From Caballeronia calidae (GTDB taxonomy: Bacteria > Pseudomonadota > Gammaproteobacteria > Burkholderiales > Burkholderiaceae): a DNA stretch of 64,000 bases. Below are positions 54,782 to 63,339 of this stretch, piece after piece. Each line of letters starts with the position of its first letter. The stretch's first letter is position 1. The notes below the pieces were generated by a model. It did no database searches. It was not told the origin of the DNA and saw nothing but the letters and a program-made list of their open reading frames with translations. The position numbers were made by a program, and so were the translations under genes. The stretch lies in NCBI RefSeq assembly GCF_900044055.2, contig NZ_FCOX02000027.1:47401-111400 (forward strand), read 5' to 3'.

Positions 54782-55882
54782 ATGTCGAGTAGCTCCCCAA
54801 CCATCCGTACATTGCGCATGCGCCTGAAAGACCGCCACGCCGCGTTCTTGCGGGCTCAAGCTCATGAGGTTAATTTCTGCTGGAATTTCAGCAACGAGCT
54901 CGGGCTTAAAATCCTCGAGCGCGAGAGCCGGTTCTGCACGGCGTCCGATTTGCACAAGTACACGGCAGGCGCGACAAAGGCCGGACTGTCATTGCACTCA
55001 CAAACGGTACAGGCAGTCAACGAAGAGCTGGTACGGCGGCGCATTCAGTTCAAGAAGCGCCGCTTGGCATGGCGCAAGAGTAACGGTACCCGCCGCTCAC
55101 TTGGTTGGATTCCTTTCAAGGCGAGCGCACTGCGCTACAGAGGCGGCCAAGTGTGGTACTGCGGCCGTCCGCTTTCGCTGTGGGACAGCTATGGCCTGCA
55201 CCAGTACGAACTTGGCACCGGCTGCTTCAGCGAAGACAGTCGCGGTCGCTGGTACCTCAATGTGACCGTGAAAGTCGCCAGGCGCGGGCGTAGTTCTGCT
55301 ACCGCCGTTGTTGCCCTAGACCTGGGACTGAAGGACTTCGCAGCCACAAGCGATGGGCGCAAGATCGCCGGCCACCGCTTCTATCGCGACGTGGAGCCGG
55401 CGTTGGCTGGCGCCCAACGGGCGAACAAGAAGCGACGCGTCAAGGCGCTACACGCAAAAATTGCCAACCGGCGCAAAGACGCGCTACACAAACTCAGCAC
55501 CGAGCTGGTCAACAACTACGGCGCAATCTTCATCGGCAATGTGAAAGCCTCGGGCCTAGCGAAGACACGGATGGCGAAATCCGTGCTGGACGCTGGGTGG
55601 AGCGCATTCCGAACCATGCTGCAGTACAAGAGCGAGCACGCCAGCGTATGGTTCGAAGAGGTCGACGAAGCGTTTTCCACCCAGACCTGCTCGTGCTGCG
55701 GCATGCGCACGGGGCCGAAAGGTGTCGCAGGTCTTGGAATAAGAGGATGGACATGCAGCGCTTGCGGAACGGTCCACGACCGCGACGTGAACGCCGCCAG
55801 AAACATCCTCGCCCGCGGACGTGCGGGTCTGGCAGCAGGAATCCCGGTCCTTCCCGCGCCCAGCGCGGCAGCCGTAGGCTGA
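54782..55882 (+). CDS. tnpB: TnpB-family RNA-guided nuclease-like protein (IS605 OrfB) with altered RuvC-II motif
   Basis: 366 aa. An N-terminal OrfB helix-turn-helix/wedge region (NFCWNFSNELGLKILERESR) is followed by the RuvC-like nuclease. RuvC-I Asp180 is present (ALDLGLKDFAATSDG). At the RuvC-II site, where TnpB has Glu (I-x-x-E-x-L), this protein has FIGNVKASGLAKT with Gly252. The zinc finger CSCCGMRTGPKG...CSACG and RuvC-III Asp335 (HDRDVNAARNILARG) are intact. A cluster FEEVDEAF (Glu292, 293, 296) just before the zinc finger might supply a relocated acid. ATG 54782 fits the usual start; the frame runs further upstream. Either a rearranged-site nuclease or a nuclease-dead derivative. 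Confidence 0.85.
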   Translation: MSSSSPTIRTLRMRLKDRHAAFLRAQAHEVNFCWNFSNELGLKILERESRFCTASDLHKYTAGATKAGLSLHSQTVQAVNEELVRRRIQFKKRRLAWRKSNGTRRSLGWIPFKASALRYRGGQVWYCGRPLSLWDSYGLHQYELGTGCFSEDSRGRWYLNVTVKVARRGRSSATAVVALDLGLKDFAATSDGRKIAGHRFYRDVEPALAGAQRANKKRRVKALHAKIANRRKDALHKLSTELVNNYGAIFIGNVKASGLAKTRMAKSVLDAGWSAFRTMLQYKSEHASVWFEEVDEAFSTQTCSCCGMRTGPKGVAGLGIRGWTCSACGTVHDRDVNAARNILARGRAGLAAGIPVLPAPSAAAVG

Positions 55883-56118
55883 GGGCACGGAGGACGTCAA
55901 CCTCTCCTCTACTGATTCGATTGTTCAGTAATGCCCCGCCAGGCGAGCTCATGGACCAATCTGAAGTAACCTGTCCCCCGACGCATCAGCAGAACTCGCG
56001 TGGCCCGCGACACAAGTCCAGCCCACATTGCTTCGACATCGCAGGGTTGATGATGCTCCATGCGCACTCTCCTCTGACGGCGCGGAGCAGAGACCCGAGC
56101 GCCCGTTTAAATAGCGGG

Positions 56119-56643
56119 TCAAACCAAGCACCGCTGCGAGACTTTCCCTTGCGGCTGACCTGCCTCGATCTCGTTCGCTACATCACAAAACGCCTTTTCT
56201 CGCTCCTCTCCCGTTAGGCACTGTTCGACGTCCATCTCGCGACGGGCTTCATGTCGTGGCCTGCAGGACGAGCACACGACAGCCAGACACGCAGTGTCAA
56301 CCGGTTGTGCGACAAAACCGTGCATGTCAACACAGCTTTCCACGTAGGTCAGATGAAACTGCGTCATGTCGATAGGAGCTCCACATTTAGAACAAGGCTC
56401 TATCGGGCCAATGTCTGGGTGACGGATCGGTACTCCCTCTCGCGCCATCACCTCTTCGAGGCGAAGGTTTGCACAAAGTTGAGAGCAATAACACTCTAGT
56501 CCCCAACTGTCCTCAATTTCCACTTCGGGGATGCTCTCTGAGAAGTGAACTCGCTCCCATTCTCGAGCAATTTCGAACACTCGCCCTTTGAAGATTCGAT
56601 CGCACGTGAAGCATTGGTAACTGTCACTGTCCAAGGTTTCCAT
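56119..56643 (-). CDS. Uncharacterised cysteine-rich (zinc-ribbon-like) protein
   Basis: 174-aa protein with four Cys pairs: QCFTCDRIF, ECYCSQLCANL, EPCSKCGAP and VVCSSCRPRH, suggesting two zinc ribbons. ATG 56643 has GGAGCAAGTC upstream; the frame extends further without support. No enzymatic motif. It stands alone in A+T-rich accessory DNA, downstream of the IS element. Family not recognised. Confidence 0.65.
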   Translation of the reverse strand: METLDSDSYQCFTCDRIFKGRVFEIAREWERVHFSESIPEVEIEDSWGLECYCSQLCANLRLEEVMAREGVPIRHPDIGPIEPCSKCGAPIDMTQFHLTYVESCVDMHGFVAQPVDTACLAVVCSSCRPRHEARREMDVEQCLTGEEREKAFCDVANEIEAGQPQGKVSQRCLV

Positions 56644-58043
56644 GACTTGCTCCAGTTGCCACTGACCCGTATGACGATCACGTTCAATCGTGCTGTCTTG
56701 GGGATAGCCGTATCCGCGCACGCGGCTCGACGGACAATGCCCGCTCGCCTGACTTAGGCCTTCTTCGCAGACGAGCGATGACATTCGGGAGACGCAACCC
56801 ACAGCAAAATTTCTATGGAAAGCAGTCTAGACCTCGGTGCCGACCTACGCAAATCGACAAAGATTCCTTGGTTGCCCGCGCAGCGCAGATTCTGGGTTGG
56901 ATTCGAAGGGTACCGATTACGTTTTCATGCATCCTTTTATCTAAATATCTCAAGACAATGATGGCGTGGTTGACAATGGCAAATTATACGTAATACTGAA
57001 AGTACCATTTGCTTGCTTTATCTTTCTCTCACGATAAGATCCTACCGATTCCCGAGAAACTTGTAAGCAAAAATAGATTCGCTTTCCCTCTACTCACTCC
57101 GAACCCTATATTTTCAGAACCGCATAAAAGGACCTTAATCGCAAAGTAAAAATAACTTTCGCCATATGGCTCCGCACGATCAATTCGACTACTATCCGCA
57201 TATCGCAAGGGAAACGCGGCGTACGACGGCCGCGTTGTAGAGATCTTAAGTGTGTGCGATTCTATTTGTCGTTCATCGCCAGATCACTGCAGTCGAAATC
57301 AACTCCGTTGCTTTCTGACTCATAGATCACGGCGCGAAACGACACATATCGCTCTCTAGTGTCAGCACACGGCTAAACATTTCTCGGCGTCGCAGTGCAT
57401 CACATGTCACTGCGCACAGAGCGCTCGACCGACAGACTGAGGACTAGATCTCATGATCAGGCAACGCGTCCCCTCCGTACCGGATTTCAAAGATGCCGCT
57501 GCTACAGAAGGTTGCGGATTTTCGTCGATGTACTAGACTTGGGGTGTGCGAAAGCATGCGTACCTCCAAAAGACCATATCAAGCAAAACTCTAAACAGGT
57601 CTGACGTTGTCCGCCCGCTGCGGGTGACTGTTCGAATGCACCCCTGCAGCATCCGGAGTCTCCGATGACCCTCATTTTCCTCTACGCACCTGAGTAGGTG
57701 CGACCTCGTGAACGGGTCAGGCGACGCCAGACCTTTAGCGAATATCTCTTCGCCATAGATCACAAGGCGACTTGCTGATCACGCGCCGTCATGTTCGTGG
57801 AGTACGAACGCGGTATGCGATGCTGCGCGCTATTGCGTAGCGGAGGCGCTCGCGCCTGCCATGCGTTCGACGCGTCATCAGCTTCACCCGAGATGTGCCA
57901 ACCTGGTTCCGACACCTTAGCCCGGGACACTCAGCCAGCAATGGAATACGGCATTCTGGCCTGTGTTGCTGGATAAGCCTTCGGCTCTGCTCCATTTCGG
58001 CATAACGGACCGACAGCGGACTACGTTTTGAAGAGGAACGACG
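56644..58043. other. Gene-poor A+T-rich stretch of about 1.4 kb
   Basis: No convincing gene. Several short frames (for example minus 57533-57763) have no recognisable family or ribosome site. I saw no tRNA, terminator or long repeat. It may hold decayed mobile DNA or an untranslated RNA, but nothing specific supports that. Confidence 0.4.
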
Positions 58044-58661
58044 ATGCCACGGCATGCCGACGATACGAACCGTGATCCCTCGGCTCGTGATGCCCAGGTA
58101 CTACGAGCGCTGCGCAACGCCGCCGTGTCGGCGGTCTTGTTCGATTATCGGGCGGCTTGCGCGCTTCTGAGGCTGTCCGACGCAGAAGTCGGACGACTCT
58201 TCAAAATTCGTCTTATGCAAGTCGCCGGGCTATCCACTGCGTTGAACCTCGACCTCCGGTCCATTCGAGATCTACCCCAAGCGGAACCCGCCGAGAGCAA
58301 ACACCCTGCGTCGCCGCATCGAATCTTGGTTGCCGAGGGTAAGTTGTTACGCGCATCGCACTTCTGCTTAGCGTCAGGCGTCACGAAGCAGAAACTTCGC
58401 AAAGACGTCGCATCCGGCCGTATCTTCAGGGTTACCATTGAGGGTCGAGCGTTCTATCCGGCGTTCTTCCTTGTACGTGAGCTCGATCGAAAGAGCTTAT
58501 CAAAGGTCGCGAGACGCCTGGGAGGCCAAACCGGCTGGCGCCGATGGGAGTTCTTCACGTCGCCGAACGTGTCGCTCTGCGATCTCACGCCGCTGCAGGC
58601 ACTCATGAGTGGCGAATTGAAACCAGTGTTGCGCGCGGCGGCGGCTTTCATTCATGAGTGA
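58044..58661 (+). CDS. Protein with C-terminal Xre/MbcA/ParS-like toxin-binding domain
   Basis: 205-aa protein. The N-terminal half contains a helix-turn-helix-like region (AACALLRLSDAEVGRLFKIR) and a second segment LRASHFCLASGVTKQKLRKD. The C-terminal part RWEFFTSPNVSLCDLTPLQA followed by LMSGELKPVLRAAAAFI follows the pattern of the Xre/MbcA/ParS antitoxin domain (F-x-x-P-n-x-x-L-x-x-x-P-L-x-x-L). GAGGAA precedes the ATG. No RES-type toxin is adjacent, so it may be an orphan antitoxin or regulator. The match is by pattern only. Confidence 0.6.
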   Translation: MPRHADDTNRDPSARDAQVLRALRNAAVSAVLFDYRAACALLRLSDAEVGRLFKIRLMQVAGLSTALNLDLRSIRDLPQAEPAESKHPASPHRILVAEGKLLRASHFCLASGVTKQKLRKDVASGRIFRVTIEGRAFYPAFFLVRELDRKSLSKVARRLGGQTGWRRWEFFTSPNVSLCDLTPLQALMSGELKPVLRAAAAFIHE

Positions 58662-58922
58662 GAGGGCCATTTTTGCCGACGACGTGCACCGGCAAGCTGA
58701 GATTGGACGCGGCTTTTGTTGGCCTCGCCTCCCGGCGCAGGCGTCACCACTTAGAACCCGCCTTCTGTCTTTGGGGATGCCGTTTTTGCGACGGCTCGTT
58801 TGGTTACTACCTTCCACGGCTGTTTTCACTGAAGCAGCCGTGCCCAGCTCATATTGCGGCAGACCGAATCTGTCTCACAACGAGCACGGATTCCGTCGAG
58901 CAGTAGGCTAACAGGCGCAGCA

Positions 58923-59141
58923 ATGCATCTTCCCGCCGACTTCCCGCGGACCAACTCGCAGGCTCGACTTCCGGGGCTCAGCCCAAGGCAGCGTATCCGT
59001 CCCGGAAGCTGACGGCGAACGCGTGGTCCCCGCAGACAGCCGTATCTAAGGTCGAGAGAGGAGCGTTCAAAAAGGTCCGCAGTGGATATGGGAGTTTTCG
59101 ATAGCCTGGACGATCGAGCGTACGCGCCAGATTTTGACGGA
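58923..59141 (+). pseudogene. Decayed duplicate of the small SGAQPK gene
   Basis: This stretch repeats the gene at 59795-60193 with an internal deletion and frame breaks. It begins ATGCATCTTCCCGCCGACTT as in the intact gene (CATCTTCCCGCCGACTTTCC). Bases 59104-59140 are identical over 37 positions to 60095-60131. The central 150 bases or so, encoding SGAQPK to the AYAS region, are deleted or divergent. Confidence 0.8.
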
Positions 59142-59177
59142 TGCCATCGCGGCCCAAACACGTGAAAGTGGGTTCAA

Positions 59178-59606
59178 TTGAACGAACAATTACCACTGTC
59201 AGAGCGCCTGCTCCGGAAGTCGGACCCGCCTTCAGAAGACCTCAGTCGCAGTTGGCACCTCAAAATGTCTCCGATCTGCAAGAACTTTATCTCCGGCGAC
59301 ATGACGGGGAAATGGTGCATCTTTGTTCCCCGAGCGGAAGTCGATGCGGTCTGGGACAAAATCAAAGACGCTCTCGAGCACAATCAACTGCTGTGTGCCA
59401 AGGTTTCCACCGCCCTACACAGCATGGCACACGGGAGCATTCACGTCATCTGCGTGTACACCGATAATTGGGCCAACGTGGAGGATCTTATGCACGTACG
59501 CGACGTTTTGCGAACGGTGGGCTTCACCGAGGAACTTGGCTACAAGCGCGACGTTGATACTCGGAACGGCCGTACCGGCCCCGACGAGTGGTATTTGCGC
59601 ATGTAG
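59178..59606 (+). CDS. Putative phosphothreonine-lyase-domain (DUF1917-like) protein
   Basis: 142-aa protein with NFISGDMTGKWCIFVPRAEV, DKIKDALEHNQLLCAKVSTA, HVICVYTDNWANVEDLMHVR and a C-terminal YKRDVDTRNGRTGPDEWYLR, matching proteins annotated as putative phosphothreonine lyase domain-containing (DUF1917/BLES03-like). The start appears to be TTG 59178. It lies between the decayed and intact copies of the SGAQPK gene. Biochemical role not known. The name comes from structural resemblance, not a proven lyase. Confidence 0.65.
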   Translation: MNEQLPLSERLLRKSDPPSEDLSRSWHLKMSPICKNFISGDMTGKWCIFVPRAEVDAVWDKIKDALEHNQLLCAKVSTALHSMAHGSIHVICVYTDNWANVEDLMHVRDVLRTVGFTEELGYKRDVDTRNGRTGPDEWYLRM

Positions 59607-59794
59607 CCCACACGCTTGCGATCGCCGCGTTGTCATCTTGAAACGTTTCTTTGCTGCCAATCGTGGACATTCTCATTGCAGAGTCCTGCGAAGTCCCGCA
59701 TAGCGCAGCGAATTCGAGCACGCGTGCACGATGACATGCGATGCGTCCCGGCCAAAAGGATACCGTGGACGCTTTATTGCGCTGAGGTGTCCAC

Positions 59795-60193
59795 ATGAGC
59801 CAAAAACATCTTCCCGCCGACTTTCCGAGGACCTCCACGCAGGGCGCGGTTTCGGGTGCGCAGCCCAAGCTTCTGCTGCGAAAGGTCGGTGACACGTACC
59901 AATCAGGACCAACCGATGACGAGGCGTATGAGAGGTTCATCGTATGTGAAGACCTCGCGGAGCAACTCGCAGCGTATGCGTCCCGGAAGATGGCGGCGAA
60001 CGCCTGGTCCCTGGAGACAGCGGTATCTAAGGCCGAGGCAGGAGTGTTCAAAAAGGTCCGCAGTGGAATATGGGACTTTTCGACCGCGGAAGTAGCCTGG
60101 ACGATCGAGCGTACGCGCCAGATTTTGACGGTACGTGTCGGATCGGACTCGAACATCCAGAGCGAACCTCGAGACGACGCTCGTGAAGAATGA
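59795..60193 (+). CDS. Small conserved protein with SGAQPK motif
   Basis: 132-aa protein, MSQKHLPADFPRTSTQGAVS then GAQPKLLLRKVGDTYQSGPT, DDEAYERFIVCEDLAEQLAA and a C-terminal TAEVAWTIERTRQIL. The SGAQPK stretch recalls the N-terminal SGxQPK of HipA-type kinases, but no kinase domain is present. Similar short proteins occur in other Burkholderiaceae. GAGGTG precedes the ATG. A damaged copy lies 870 bases upstream. Confidence 0.65.
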   Translation: MSQKHLPADFPRTSTQGAVSGAQPKLLLRKVGDTYQSGPTDDEAYERFIVCEDLAEQLAAYASRKMAANAWSLETAVSKAEAGVFKKVRSGIWDFSTAEVAWTIERTRQILTVRVGSDSNIQSEPRDDAREE

Positions 60194-60309
60194 CGGCATG
60201 CACCTCGCACGTGTCTTTAGACCGGCCCTCGCCAATGCTTTTTGTGAACAGGCCCTCATCTGACGTAGCAAGGCGGCAACGCCACGATGATGCTTGAGGT
60301 CCTCACGTC

Positions 60310-60948
60310 TTAGTCCACATCAACCGGGACGTCGTCGCGATGGTTCAGGTACCCCTCCCAGCGCCGAGTCAATAGCACTCTAAACAGACTGTGTCGAAGT
60401 GGCACGGTCCAAATATCGTATATCTCGCCGTCCTCCTCGTCCCATTGCCAATTGCCGTTTCCGGCCAGCGCCGTCAGGCATATCCACATGTGTGTGCTCG
60501 CTTCCTCCCCTCCGGCATAACGATACGCATCTTGGAAACCGCCGGTGTCTGCTGGCATATCCGCTGTAACGATTAAAAACTCCCTTTGCTCAGCAGCGGA
60601 AATCTCAAACCTAATCGGTGCTCGTCCAGTGAGCGTCCACCTCCGAACAGTCTCCCAGATTTCTGGGTCGCTGTGGTCGACGAGCCAATAGATTTCCACG
60701 TCGCGATAACGCAGACGGATGAAATCAGGCTGACGAGTCTCAAACCATCCAAAAGTAAGCTGCCCTCCTTCCTTGCATGACGTCACGAAATCCGCCAGCG
60801 ACGCATGTATCTTGCAGGTCAGGACCGGGGTATCGTCTCGCATTGCGGCCAACTCAAGTGCTCTCCTTCCGAGTGCCCACAGCGGTAACAAGGCTCCCGA
60901 TTCGACCGTTCCGCCACACACATCAATATCGTCGTCCATCTCATTCAT
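60310..60948 (-). CDS. Uncharacterised protein, second gene of a two-gene operon
   Basis: 212-aa acidic protein, MNEMDDDIDVCGGTVESGAL onward. It contains LLPLWALGRRALELAAMRDD, RYRDVEIYWLVDHSDPEIWE and a C-terminal NGNWQWDEEDGEIYDIWTVP. No signal peptide or known motif. Its start (ATG 60948) overlaps the stop of the preceding gene by eight bases, indicating coupled translation. The Trp-rich acidic make-up would suit a binding or immunity-type protein, but this is not evidence of function. Confidence 0.6.
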   Translation of the reverse strand: MNEMDDDIDVCGGTVESGALLPLWALGRRALELAAMRDDTPVLTCKIHASLADFVTSCKEGGQLTFGWFETRQPDFIRLRYRDVEIYWLVDHSDPEIWETVRRWTLTGRAPIRFEISAAEQREFLIVTADMPADTGGFQDAYRYAGGEEASTHMWICLTALAGNGNWQWDEEDGEIYDIWTVPLRHSLFRVLLTRRWEGYLNHRDDVPVDVD

Positions 60949-61429
60949 ATCGATTCGATTCTTGCCAGACTGCGCCGTCATCCTTTGCATACTCAAACAG
61001 TTTCGACATCAACCCAAACCAGAAGTAGAAGCGCTTTCCGAGTGCGAGCGCCCTGACGTCCCACGCCGCGAAATCAGCGGCCAGCTTTGCCGAGACCACT
61101 GGGCCGAAAGTCCCGAACTCGCCAGGATGGCGAAACAGTTCGCGGAACGGCCCAGGAGCATCTGCGCCCGCCGCGCGCCAGTTATACCCGACCAACCCCG
61201 CCAACTGCTCCATGCGCTTTCTAAATTCGCGCCGTTTCCTCGCAACGGCGAACCACTGCTCTTCCTGGAATTGGTACGCACCGCCGACTTCCAATCCCTC
61301 TGCGACATGCGGGCAGTCCGGATGGCCATGTACTTCGACGACGTTGTCCACGCTCAGCGCCCAGATGTCTGTACCGAACTTTCCATCCAGCTTCTTTAAA
61401 CCCTTGCGTGCAACGAAAAAAACCGGCAT
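60941..61429 (-). CDS. Uncharacterised protein, first gene of a two-gene operon
   Basis: 162-aa protein, MPVFFVARKGLKKLDGKFGT onward, with WALSVDNVVEVHGHPDCPHV and a basic central helix (ARKRREFRKRMEQLAGLVGY). ATG 61429 follows AGGAAT; the frame is open to GTG 61462. Couples to the next gene by overlap. No recognisable family or export signal. A two-protein complex is likely from gene layout. Confidence 0.6.
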   Translation of the reverse strand: MPVFFVARKGLKKLDGKFGTDIWALSVDNVVEVHGHPDCPHVAEGLEVGGAYQFQEEQWFAVARKRREFRKRMEQLAGLVGYNWRAAGADAPGPFRELFRHPGEFGTFGPVVSAKLAADFAAWDVRALALGKRFYFWFGLMSKLFEYAKDDGAVWQESNRYE

Positions 61430-62387
61430 TTCGCGATTCCTATGTATCGAGTTGGAGAACACGCCGACCGCACTGCGCGGTGGAAGGCGCGTCGACGATC
61501 GATGTCAATCAAACGTCGCCAATCGTATAGTGCGATTCGAGGGGCATGACGAGGCGAGAAACTAACGAATTGAACGGAAGATTTTTGGGAGGCCGAATAC
61601 AGCCGCAAATGGACAGAGTTTTTCGCGGCAGGTTCGGCGACTTTTTTCCTATATCGATCCACTTTCTTGGCTGCCGCCCCTTCGAACAAGCGTCCGTATG
61701 GCAGCGAGCCAAGGGGTGAGGCTCGGCGTTCGCCGGCGCCTTCATACTGTCGCGCCCTTCTTCATTGCGGCCCCTTCGCGGTTCTTGACGGCGACGGCGC
61801 GTTCCTGGCTGCCGCCTTGTGCAAGCTGCTCATCGGGCGTTGCAATCGCGCGCGGCCTTCTGGCTGGCCGATGCGTCTCAGCATTCATCGCAGCACGCAC
61901 TGACGGGCCTCATGCGCGCGTACACGAACTGCCGCGAGAAACGCCCGCGCTCCTCACCGTGCCATGAGCGGCTCAGATGCGCTGCATGCGACTGCCTGAC
62001 ATAGTCCCCTTCGCGATCGACGCACGCCTATCAAAAATGCAGCCCGCCCCAAAAACACCGCGTATTTTCAGGAATATATTCCAGATAAGCCGTATTTTTC
62101 GGTATTTAATTTTAATACGTTGCGTCTCGGCAGAATTTTATGTTATAATAAGCTCATTGAACGTTGGGACTTTCCGAGTGGACGCTCGGTCAATCTGTCG
62201 TTCGACGACTGCCATCGACGAAGGCCTTCCCCTGCATGGGGACGAAGAGACGAGTATTGAACTGGATGTGCGCGATCGACAGTCGCGCATATTCTCTCGA
62301 GAACCAACGATCGCCAGTGCGACCTCAGTATCGACAAAGTCGTCATCGAACCGGATTGGCATCTCTCACGACTCCCAACGCTACAAC
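61430..62387. other. Intergenic region upstream of the second 198-aa paralogue
   Basis: About 960 bases without a supported gene. The right third is A+T-rich and contains a perfect GGAATATATTCC palindrome at 62071-62082, two CGTATTTT direct repeats (62061, 62091) and a good promoter at 62120-62149. The left part has only shadow frames. Confidence 0.5.
62120..62149 (+). promoter_or_regulatory. Sigma-70-type promoter for copy B of the 198-aa gene
   Basis: TTGCGT at 62120-62125 and a perfect TATAAT at 62144-62149 are separated by 18 bases. It lies about 240 bases before the ATG at 62388, so a long leader would result. The surrounding A+T-rich palindrome suggests regulation. Confidence 0.55.
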
Positions 62388-62984
62388 ATGAACACCGAAG
62401 AACTCAACCAACAAGCTGCAACGAACATCGACAACGAAGTGGTCAGAGCCATCGTCGATTTCATGTCCGACTGCGGCCTCCGGGACGCCGACGTGAACGC
62501 GGGCCATCTGAGCCTCGCCTTCGAATACGCATATAGGCCGCTTCCAAGGTTTTGGCGCGACTTAGACCTGGCAGCGCTTGTCGAAACCATTTCGGAGCGT
62601 TTCCCGGATTGGCGTTCTGCCGTACAAAATCCCGGCAGGACTGCTGAGGACGTATTGCGCGAAGTTGGAGAGATTTTGCATAGCCACGCGTTCGACGAAG
62701 CGAATGCTGAGATGATGCTGGGTGTCCCCAAGCACGCTCGTCCAACTGAATGGCAAGCAGCCGCCGATTGGATTTGCGCCGAGCTTCGCAAGCGGGAGCT
62801 CGAAGCAGAGCTGAGATTTGCAGAACGGCTTGGCAAACGTTGCGGCGAAGGCGCTCTGCAGGAATTGCACTGCCTCGAGCGCATTGCAAGTGGGATTGAG
62901 TTCGAGAGAATTGGAACGAGCGTCGCCCGGACCTGGCGCAACCGGGCGTTGGCTGAGCGGCAGAAAAGCGGTTGCCGCGCCTGA
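62388..62984 (+). CDS. Uncharacterised 198-aa protein, copy B
   Basis: 198 aa, exactly the length of copy A at 49071. Shared stretches include EYAYRPLPRFWRDLDLAALV, ETISERFPDWRSAV and WQAAADWICAELRKRELEAE. The C-terminus is more Arg-rich than copy A. The frame is open upstream, but homology and length point to ATG 62388. Weak ribosome site. Function unknown; the two copies frame a 13-kb accessory block. Confidence 0.78.
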   Translation: MNTEELNQQAATNIDNEVVRAIVDFMSDCGLRDADVNAGHLSLAFEYAYRPLPRFWRDLDLAALVETISERFPDWRSAVQNPGRTAEDVLREVGEILHSHAFDEANAEMMLGVPKHARPTEWQAAADWICAELRKRELEAELRFAERLGKRCGEGALQELHCLERIASGIEFERIGTSVARTWRNRALAERQKSGCRA

Positions 62985-63099
62985 GAAAGCCGGGGAACTC
63001 GGACGATGCGATTGTGGCGTTCTGCATCGCTCTGGCTGCCCCTTCTCCGCTTCGGTGTCGCATGCCGCGCTCGGCAACAACAGACAAGACGAGCGCCAG

Positions 63100-63339
63100 T
63101 CAGTAGTTCTGCTCGAGCATTGCCTCACGCAACTCGACACCATCATCAAACCACGCGCGAAGGCACGCAGGCGGTGCCGCGGTGCCAACGATGACGAAGA
63201 GAATGCCCGTAAGCTGTGGCGGTGCCGCAAACGCATGTTCCCGCGCCATCTGTCGATCGTCCATCGAGGGCGTCGGAGAGAACTCCGGATGGGTATGCCA
63301 AAAGCCACAAGGGTCCTGCCAGTAGACATCACCTACTTG
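63100..63339 (-). pseudogene. JAB/JAMM (Mov34-like) isopeptidase domain fragment
   Basis: A minus-strand open stretch of about 79 codons without a start reads DVYWQDPCGFWHTHPEFSPT then PSMDDRQMAREHAFAAPPQL and TGILFVIVGTA. WHTHPEFSPTPSMDD is the JAMM zinc motif (H-x-H-P...P-x-x-D). The N-terminal part with the catalytic glutamate is missing, and an in-frame stop (63340-63342) lies directly upstream. It is a truncated relic of a JAB-domain protein. Confidence 0.6.

Larger units (their letters stand above)
54690..55905 (+). mobile_element. IS200/IS605-family (IS1341-type) element with tnpB only
   Basis: A single tnpB gene flanked by subterminal sequence. On the left, CCTCGGCCTTCAGGCCGAGG at 54696-54715 forms a perfect hairpin of the type found at IS605 ends. 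On the right, the tail after tnpB (GGAGGACGTCAAC, to about 55905) is a possible right end. No tnpA is present, so movement would need a transposase in trans. Ends are approximate. Confidence 0.65.

Noticed and set aside
57200..57245. Hairpin AACGCGG...CCGCGTT as a terminator
   Set aside because: Long loop and no following T-run, and no gene ends nearby.
57533..57763. Minus-strand 76-codon frame in the gene-poor stretch
   Set aside because: Reads almost like protein at the N-terminus, but no ribosome site, family or neighbour supports it.
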